Below, piece after piece: positions 6,719 through 10,560 of a stretch of DNA of 10,560 nt. The notes below the pieces were generated by a model that had not been told where the DNA came from, did not search any database, and worked only from the letters and a program-made list of their open reading frames with translations. Numbering within the stretch: position 1 is the stretch's first letter; every line of letters starts with the position of its first letter. The DNA is from JAAEQG01 sp023133475 (lineage in GTDB: Bacteria; Planctomycetota; Phycisphaerae; UBA1845). Made by a program: the position numbers and the translations under genes. The stretch covers positions 1-10,560 of the forward strand of contig DAOVLE010000185.1 of assembly GCA_030631415.1 (NCBI GenBank), written 5' to 3'.

Positions 6719-6722
6719 GAGG
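6717..6722 (+). promoter_or_regulatory. Strong Shine-Dalgarno for cpaF inside the cpaE stop
   Basis: AGGAGG begins on the second base of the cpaE TAG stop. The spacing is 5 bases to TTG (6728) and 8 bases to GTG (6731). The GTG gives the family-typical MFGKR start and the better spacing, so it is preferred. The overlap implies translational coupling of cpaE and cpaF. Confidence 0.65.
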
Positions 6723-6730
6723 GCATATTG

Positions 6731-8134
6731 GTGTTCGGAAAACGGACCACGCCTGTCAAGCTTCCACCCGCACCCAACAAAGAGGGTGCACCGGCTGTGG
6801 AGCAGAAAAACCAGGCTGCCGCCAAACGCGCCGCCAAAGCCACCCACGAGAAGGTGGACCAGTTCAACAAACTGAAAACCCGCATCCACCGCAAGCTGGT
6901 CGAACAGCTCGATCTGACACGGATGAGCGGGGACGAAGAATCCCTCCGAGAGCAGGTCCGCGAGGTGGTAACGTTATTGTCCGAGCAGGAGAACACACTG
7001 CTGAACTTCAACGAACGCCAAAGGCTCATCGCCGAAATCCTCGATGAGACTTTCGGATTGGGTCCGTTGGAAGTGCTGCTCGGTGATCCGTCGATCAGTG
7101 ACATCCTCATCAACGGGCCGGCCAAGGTGTATGTGGAACGCCACGGATGCCTGGAAAAAACTGAGGTGTGCTTTCGGGACAACGCCCACCTGATGCACGT
7201 CATCGACAAGATCGTATCAGCCGTCGGGCGACGGTGTGACGAAACCTGCCCGCTGGTGGACGCCCGCCTGGCGGACGGATCGCGTGTCAACGCGGTGATC
7301 CCCCCGCTGGCCATTGACGGCGCCAGCGTGTCGATCCGCAGGTTCGGGGCTGACCCGATCACCTGGGATGATTACGTCAACTTCAAATCGTGCACGCCGG
7401 AGATGGTCGAGTTCCTCAACGCCTGCGTCCTCGGGCGGTTAAACATCATGATTGTTGGGGGCACTGGTTCGGGCAAGACCACGTTGCTCAACAATCTATC
7501 GAGCTTCATTCCCCACGACGAGCGCATCGTGACCATCGAGGACGCGGCGGAGCTTAAACTCCGTCAGCCGCACATCGTCCGCCTGGAGACCCGTCCGGCG
7601 AACATTGAGGGCAAGGGGCGGATCAGCATTCGCGACCTGTTAATGAACAGCTTGCGTATGCGCCCGGACCGCATTGTGGTGGGCGAGTGCCGAGGACCGG
7701 AGACCCTGGACATGTTGCAGGCCATGAATACCGGGCACGACGGGTCACTCACCACCGTGCACGCCAACAGCACACGCGATGCGGTCCAGCGTGTCGAGAC
7801 CATGGTGATGATGGCGGGTTTCGAGCTTCCGATAAAAGCCATCCGCACCCAGTTCGCCTCGGCGGTGAATCTGATCGTTCAGGCTCAGCGACTCACTGGA
7901 GGACCGCGAAAAATCACCACCGTTACCGAAGTCCAGGGCATGGAGGGCGACATCATCACCATGCAGGACATTTTTTCGTTTGAGCAGGAGGGTGTCAGTG
8001 AGTCCGGAAAAGCCTACGGCAAGTTTGTGGCCACCGGCATCCGACCGGGATTCCTCGATCGCCTAAAAGCCGCCGGCGCCAGTGTGGACCCGGGGCTATT
8101 CGAGCGACAAGTGCTGATGACCGACGATGTGTAG
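6731..8134 (+). CDS. cpaF: Tad secretion ATPase CpaF/TadA
   Basis: This 467-residue hexameric cytoplasmic ATPase of the type II/IV secretion (VirB11/TadA) family powers pilus assembly. The N-terminus (about 1-90) is charged and helical, with a Lys/Ala-rich segment at 25-45. An N-terminal domain (about 95-230) contains FGLGPLEVLLGDPSISDILING and the VDARLADGSRVNAVIPPLA block. The ATPase core has Walker A GGTGSGKTT (243-251), an Asp box near IVTIEDAAELKL, Walker B RIVVGECRGPE (314-324) and a His box TGHDGSLTTVHANS (334-347). All catalytic motifs look intact and the length is normal. The start is GTG at 6731; TTG at 6728 would add one residue. It overlaps functionally with tadB and tadC, which encode its membrane partners, but a 130-base repeat-filled spacer separates it from tadB. 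Confidence 0.96.
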   Translation: MFGKRTTPVKLPPAPNKEGAPAVEQKNQAAAKRAAKATHEKVDQFNKLKTRIHRKLVEQLDLTRMSGDEESLREQVREVVTLLSEQENTLLNFNERQRLIAEILDETFGLGPLEVLLGDPSISDILINGPAKVYVERHGCLEKTEVCFRDNAHLMHVIDKIVSAVGRRCDETCPLVDARLADGSRVNAVIPPLAIDGASVSIRRFGADPITWDDYVNFKSCTPEMVEFLNACVLGRLNIMIVGGTGSGKTTLLNNLSSFIPHDERIVTIEDAAELKLRQPHIVRLETRPANIEGKGRISIRDLLMNSLRMRPDRIVVGECRGPETLDMLQAMNTGHDGSLTTVHANSTRDAVQRVETMVMMAGFELPIKAIRTQFASAVNLIVQAQRLTGGPRKITTVTEVQGMEGDIITMQDIFSFEQEGVSESGKAYGKFVATGIRPGFLDRLKAAGASVDPGLFERQVLMTDDV

Positions 8135-8141
8135 GAGAGGA

Positions 8142-8249
8142 AGCTGTCAGCTATCAGCTTTCAGCTATCAGCCGGAGAGGATCGCCGACAACTGAAAGCT
8201 GAAAGCTGACGGCTGATAGCTGACGGCTGATAGCTGATAGCTGAAAGCT
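8142..8249. repeat. Heptamer array with inverted arms, AGCT word
   Basis: Four direct units AGCTNTC (AGCTGTC, AGCTATC, AGCTTTC, AGCTATC; 8142-8169) are followed after 24 bases by eight inverted units (8194-8249): GAAAGCT twice, GACGGCT, GATAGCT, GACGGCT, GATAGCT twice, GAAAGCT. The period is exactly 7 in both blocks. The array nearly fills the cpaF-tadB spacer and can fold into a long stem. The tadB ribosome binding site AAGGA (8250-8254) begins directly after the last unit, so folding could affect tadB translation. The unequal arms (4 against 8) suggest growth by unit duplication. Confidence 0.85.
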
Positions 8250-8264
8250 AAGGACGCTCCAGCC

Positions 8265-9269
8265 ATGTTTGGATTGCTTGCCATGACGTCTGATCTGACA
8301 ACGATAATGTTCATCGTGTTCCCGATCATTGGTTCGGTTTTGCTGGCTTTTGGCGTCTACCAGGCGGTGGATGACTCCCGCAAGATCAGCCGACGCAAGC
8401 TGATGGACCGGCTCAAGGGGAACCGGCGCGATAAGACTTCCAAGGAAGCCGAGTCGATTCTGAAGAAAACGCTGAACCGGGATCGAAGCGAGGAGTTGTT
8501 CGGCAACCTGATCGGTAAGCTGAGCTTCGTTCCCAAGTTGCAGAGCTTGCTGGATCAGGCCAATCTCGATTGGAGCGCTTCGCGGATGACGCTCAACCTG
8601 GGTGTGGGGGCTCTGATCGCGTCTTTGGGGCTGACGATCCTGGGATTCAGTGCGGTCTCGGCTGTTGGGGCTGCTGTGGCGATTCTGCTGGGTCCGATCT
8701 TTTATTTGAAGTTTCGTCGCAAGCGTCGGTTGTCCAAGCTCACCAACCAACTTCCCGACGTTTTCGCCATGATGGGGCAGGCACTGCGTGCCGGGCACGG
8801 GTTGGCCTCCGCCATCCAGCTCATTCACGAACAGATGCCCGACCCCATCAGCACCGAGTTCGGCAGGGTCTTTCATGAGCAAAACCTGGGGATCAAGATC
8901 GAGGACGCCCTATTGTCCATGGCAGACCGGTTGGACTCGCTGGATGTGCGTTTCTTTGTCACCGCGGTGCTGATCCAGAGGCAGACCGGAGGCGACCTGG
9001 CTGAGGTGCTCGACAAGATCGGGGGTGTGATCCAACAGCGGATAGAGCTGTTCGGGCTGGTGTCGGGGTTGACAGCCGAGGGGCGTTTGTCCGGCTGGGT
9101 GTTGTTTCTCCTGCCCGTCGTGGTGTTCGGTGCATCATTCGTGCTCAATCGCGAATACGCCATGGTGCTGCTGACCGACCCGCGGGGCAAGTTGATGCTG
9201 TGTATCGCAATTGGGATGCAGATGGTAGGGATGGCGATGATCCGCTGGATCGTCAACATCAAGGTGTAA
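8265..9269 (+). CDS. tadB: Tad inner-membrane platform protein TadB
   Basis: This 334-residue protein of the type II secretion F (GspF/PilC) superfamily is half of the inner-membrane platform that the CpaF ATPase is thought to act on. Hydrophobic segments lie at about 13-35, a pair at 112-148, and two at the C-terminus (about 278-298 and 309-331). Between them is a cytoplasmic domain of about 150-275 with the family signature QLPDVFAMMGQALRAGHGLASAI (172-194, read in two parts) and the later TGGDLAEVLDKIGGVIQQR block. The start at 8265 has AAGGA 10 bases upstream; an ATG at 8283 lacks a site. Only 53 bases separate it from tadC. The paired order tadB-tadC is the standard Tad arrangement. Confidence 0.93.
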   Translation: MFGLLAMTSDLTTIMFIVFPIIGSVLLAFGVYQAVDDSRKISRRKLMDRLKGNRRDKTSKEAESILKKTLNRDRSEELFGNLIGKLSFVPKLQSLLDQANLDWSASRMTLNLGVGALIASLGLTILGFSAVSAVGAAVAILLGPIFYLKFRRKRRLSKLTNQLPDVFAMMGQALRAGHGLASAIQLIHEQMPDPISTEFGRVFHEQNLGIKIEDALLSMADRLDSLDVRFFVTAVLIQRQTGGDLAEVLDKIGGVIQQRIELFGLVSGLTAEGRLSGWVLFLLPVVVFGASFVLNREYAMVLLTDPRGKLMLCIAIGMQMVGMAMIRWIVNIKV

Positions 9270-9271
9270 AA

Positions 9272-9292
9272 AGCTATCAGCTTTCAGCTTTT
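9272..9292 (+). repeat. Short AGCT heptamer array, three units
   Basis: Three units AGCTATC, AGCTTTC and AGCTTTT begin 3 bases after the tadB stop. They use the same word and direction as 8142-8169 and are inverted relative to 8194-8249; for example 9279-9292 is a 13/14 complement of 8194-8207. tadB is therefore bracketed by complementary arrays. Confidence 0.75.
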
Positions 9293-9322
9293 CTCTAAAG
9301 AGCGACAAGGGGGTATCCCACC

Positions 9323-10258
9323 ATGTTGTACTATGCAATAGCCGGTCTGGTTGTCATCAGCGTCAGCTTGATCATCTACGCGCTGCTCCCCAACCGTTCT
9401 CAGGATGAGAAGGCGATTATTCGCCGTCGCATGGCTGAGGGCAAATCGCCTCGCGAAGCCACCGAGGAACTTCGCAAGCAGGCCAGGGACTCGGTGGCGA
9501 AGAAGATGGTCAAGAGGGTCGCCCCCATTGCCATGCGCCCGGTGATGCCCAAAAACGCCGAGGAGATGTCCAAGCTGCGCATCAAGCTATCCAATGCCGG
9601 ATTTCGCCGAGACAACGCTCCTACACTTTTCCTGGCCAGCAAGACAATTTTCGCAGCCGGGGCAGCTCTTATCGCGTTGGTCTACGGGTTTTCGCAGGGT
9701 TATGAGATACAGAAGTTGTTCGGGGTGTTCGTTTTCTCCGCCGGTCTGGGTTTTATGGCCCCCAACTTCTGGCTTGGTTCCGCCGCTGCCAAGCGTATCG
9801 AGAAGATCCGCGATGGTTTGCCCGATTCGCTGGACTTGCTGGTGATTACGGTGGAGTCCGGGCTGGGGCTTGATGCCGCCCTTCAGCGTGTCGGTGATGA
9901 ATTGAAGAACGTCCACCCGGTGATCAGCGAGGACTTTCAGATCGCCACTCTGGAGACCCAGATGGGCATCCCACGGTCTGAAGCCTTGCAAAACCTGGCC
10001 GTTCGTGCCGGTGCCCCGGAGATGCGTTCTCTGATCTCCATTATCAATCAAGCGGAGCGTTTTGGCACCAGTGTCTCCCAGGCGTTGCGTCGTCAGGCTG
10101 ACGCCTTGCGGGTCAAGCGTCGCCAGGCTGCCGAGGAGCGTGCCCAGAAGACGGCTGTAAAGTTGATGCTTCCGTTGATATTCTTTATTTTCCCCGCCAT
10201 TTTCATCGTGCTGGGGGCACCTGCCGCGTTGCGGCTGATGGACGCCTTCGCCGACTAA
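9323..10258 (+). CDS. tadC: Tad inner-membrane platform protein TadC
   Basis: This 311-residue protein is the second GspF-superfamily platform protein of the Tad machine. It has an N-terminal membrane helix (about 3-22), a polar linker rich in Arg/Lys/Glu (about 25-95), two further hydrophobic segments (about 101-122 and 132-152), the T2SSF domain (about 160-280) with the signature GLPDSLDLLVITVESGLGLD (165-184) and the conserved APEMRSLISIINQAERFGTS (231-250), then a C-terminal helix LMLPLIFFIFPAIFIVLG (281-298). The start ATG has AAGGGGG (9307-9313) nine bases upstream. It is the last tad gene in the window; no TadD or TadG follows within 300 bases, so the operon probably ends here, possibly at the hairpin repeat that begins 12 bases downstream. 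Confidence 0.94.
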   Translation: MLYYAIAGLVVISVSLIIYALLPNRSQDEKAIIRRRMAEGKSPREATEELRKQARDSVAKKMVKRVAPIAMRPVMPKNAEEMSKLRIKLSNAGFRRDNAPTLFLASKTIFAAGAALIALVYGFSQGYEIQKLFGVFVFSAGLGFMAPNFWLGSAAAKRIEKIRDGLPDSLDLLVITVESGLGLDAALQRVGDELKNVHPVISEDFQIATLETQMGIPRSEALQNLAVRAGAPEMRSLISIINQAERFGTSVSQALRRQADALRVKRRQAAEERAQKTAVKLMLPLIFFIFPAIFIVLGAPAALRLMDAFAD

Positions 10259-10270
10259 GCAAGGACCCAC

Positions 10271-10291
10271 GTAGGGCGGGTTTAACCCGCC
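10271..10291. repeat. Hairpin repeat after tadC, possible transcript end
   Basis: GTAGGGCGGGTTT is shared with 5328-5340. Here it forms a perfect 8-bp stem GGCGGGTT (10275-10282) with AACCCGCC (10284-10291) around a single T, so the effective loop is larger. It sits 12 bases after the tadC stop, where a terminator is expected, but no T-run follows. The leading GTAGGGCGG is the complement of the right end of the 254-298 repeat, so it may be a shortened, inverted relative. Confidence 0.5.
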
Positions 10292-10382
10292 GTCCGGGTG
10301 TTACGTGTCACTTGGCGGCGGCGGGTGGAACACGAGCAACGGGTCAACCGCCCAACGAGCTAACAAGATGTCTTCTTCTGAA

Positions 10383-10461
10383 CCCCCAACGGGAGTGGTA
10401 TCAGGGTGAGCGAAGCGAGCCCTGGGGTAAGGCGGCAACCTTGGGCAAGCCGTCGCGCTAG
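10383..10461 (-). repeat. REP-like palindromic element, right copy (inverted)
   Basis: Read on the minus strand, this shares with 27-118 the blocks CTAGCGCGACGG (10450-10461 reversed), a TTGCCGCCTTACCCCAGGG-like block, a CAGGGT...CCCTG hairpin with a GCGAAGC-type loop, and CCCGTTGGGGG in place of CCCCCAATGGGGG. The copies are diverged, with small length differences in the hairpin spacer. It is the same family as the left-edge element, in opposite orientation. No gene is present in 10259-10560; that stretch consists mostly of this and the neighbouring hairpins. Confidence 0.6.
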
Positions 10462-10462
10462 G

Positions 10463-10480
10463 CCCGGCATTTATGCCGGG
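10463..10480. repeat. Short perfect palindrome CCCGGCAT/ATGCCGGG
   Basis: Eight-base arms (10463-10470 and 10473-10480) lie around TT, directly adjoining the right REP-like copy. As RNA it would fold with a slightly larger loop. There is no T-run downstream, so a terminator role is doubtful. It may be part of the composite repeat. Confidence 0.5.
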
Positions 10481-10502
10481 TGAGAAGGCTAAATGAAGAC
10501 CC

Positions 10503-10549
10503 CCCCCCGTTCCGCCCCGCCGCCTTCGGCGGCGGGGCGGAACGGGGGG
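10503..10549. repeat. 22-bp perfect GC-rich stem-loop
   Basis: Arms 10503-10524 and 10528-10549 are perfect complements over 22 bases around TTC, with only two A/T pairs. It begins in a run of C and ends in a run of G, so the arms can slip. It is followed by TAAAGG and not by a T-run. The stem is perfect, unlike most old repeats in the window. It could be a bidirectional terminator, a repeat element or an assembly-sensitive spot; the sequence alone does not decide. Confidence 0.65.
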
Positions 10550-10560
10550 TAAAGGCAACC

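Noticed and set aside
5594..6889. A 431-codon minus-strand open frame antisense to cpaE and the start of cpaF
   Set aside because: The + strand frame encodes clear CpaE and CpaF domains. The antisense translation is His/Gln/Gly-rich with no recognisable domain, as expected for a shadow of GC-rich coding DNA.
8142..8249. CRISPR array
   Set aside because: The units are contiguous 7-mers without unique spacers, and no cas gene is present.
8154..8882. A 242-codon minus-strand open frame antisense to tadB
   Set aside because: Part of its translation is just the heptamer array read as repeated FQLSA-type residues, and the rest is a shadow of tadB.
10301..10558. An 85-codon minus-strand open frame at the right edge
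   Set aside because: It is a translation of the hairpin and REP-like repeats, Pro/Arg/Gly-rich, with no evidence of a gene.

Overview
The window is a nearly complete Tad (tight adherence, Flp pilus) locus, with all genes on the + strand. The gene order is flp pilin, prepilin peptidase (tadV/cpaA), TadE pseudopilin, cpaB/rcpC, cpaC/rcpA secretin, cpaE/tadZ, cpaF/tadA ATPase, tadB and tadC. The products form one machine. Flp is the fibre subunit. TadV matures Flp and probably TadE. CpaC and CpaB form the outer-membrane channel and its periplasmic part. CpaE should position the complex. CpaF is the ATPase motor acting on the TadB/TadC inner-membrane platform. The outer-membrane secretin implies a diderm cell. 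The gene order, the fairly high GC content and the dense repeats between genes suggest a planctomycete or relative, but this is inference; there is no rRNA or other taxonomic marker here.

Layout: 1-679 has no gene and holds a REP-like element, a heptamer array, a dispersed hairpin repeat, a G/T-rich tract and a probable structured leader for flp. flp (680-844) is followed by a 237-base gap with a GC hairpin, then tadV and tadE, which are 1 base apart. The 461-base gap 2082-2542 holds two palindromic repeats and probably separates transcription units. cpaB and cpaC overlap by one base. A 223-base gap with a heptamer array precedes cpaE and cpaF, where the cpaF Shine-Dalgarno overlaps the cpaE stop. 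tadB and tadC each follow a spacer carrying AGCT-type heptamer repeats. After tadC, 10259-10560 has no gene and contains a hairpin repeat, an inverted copy of the REP-like element seen at the left edge, a short palindrome and a 22-bp perfect stem-loop.

The protein-coding content is a recognisable and fairly standard Tad system, and I do not see a new protein system. The unusual part is the intergenic DNA: heptanucleotide arrays built from different words but with a similar 7-base period, and dispersed palindromes arranged in mirror order around the locus. TadD, TadF, TadG and an RcpB-like protein are not in the window and may lie outside it.
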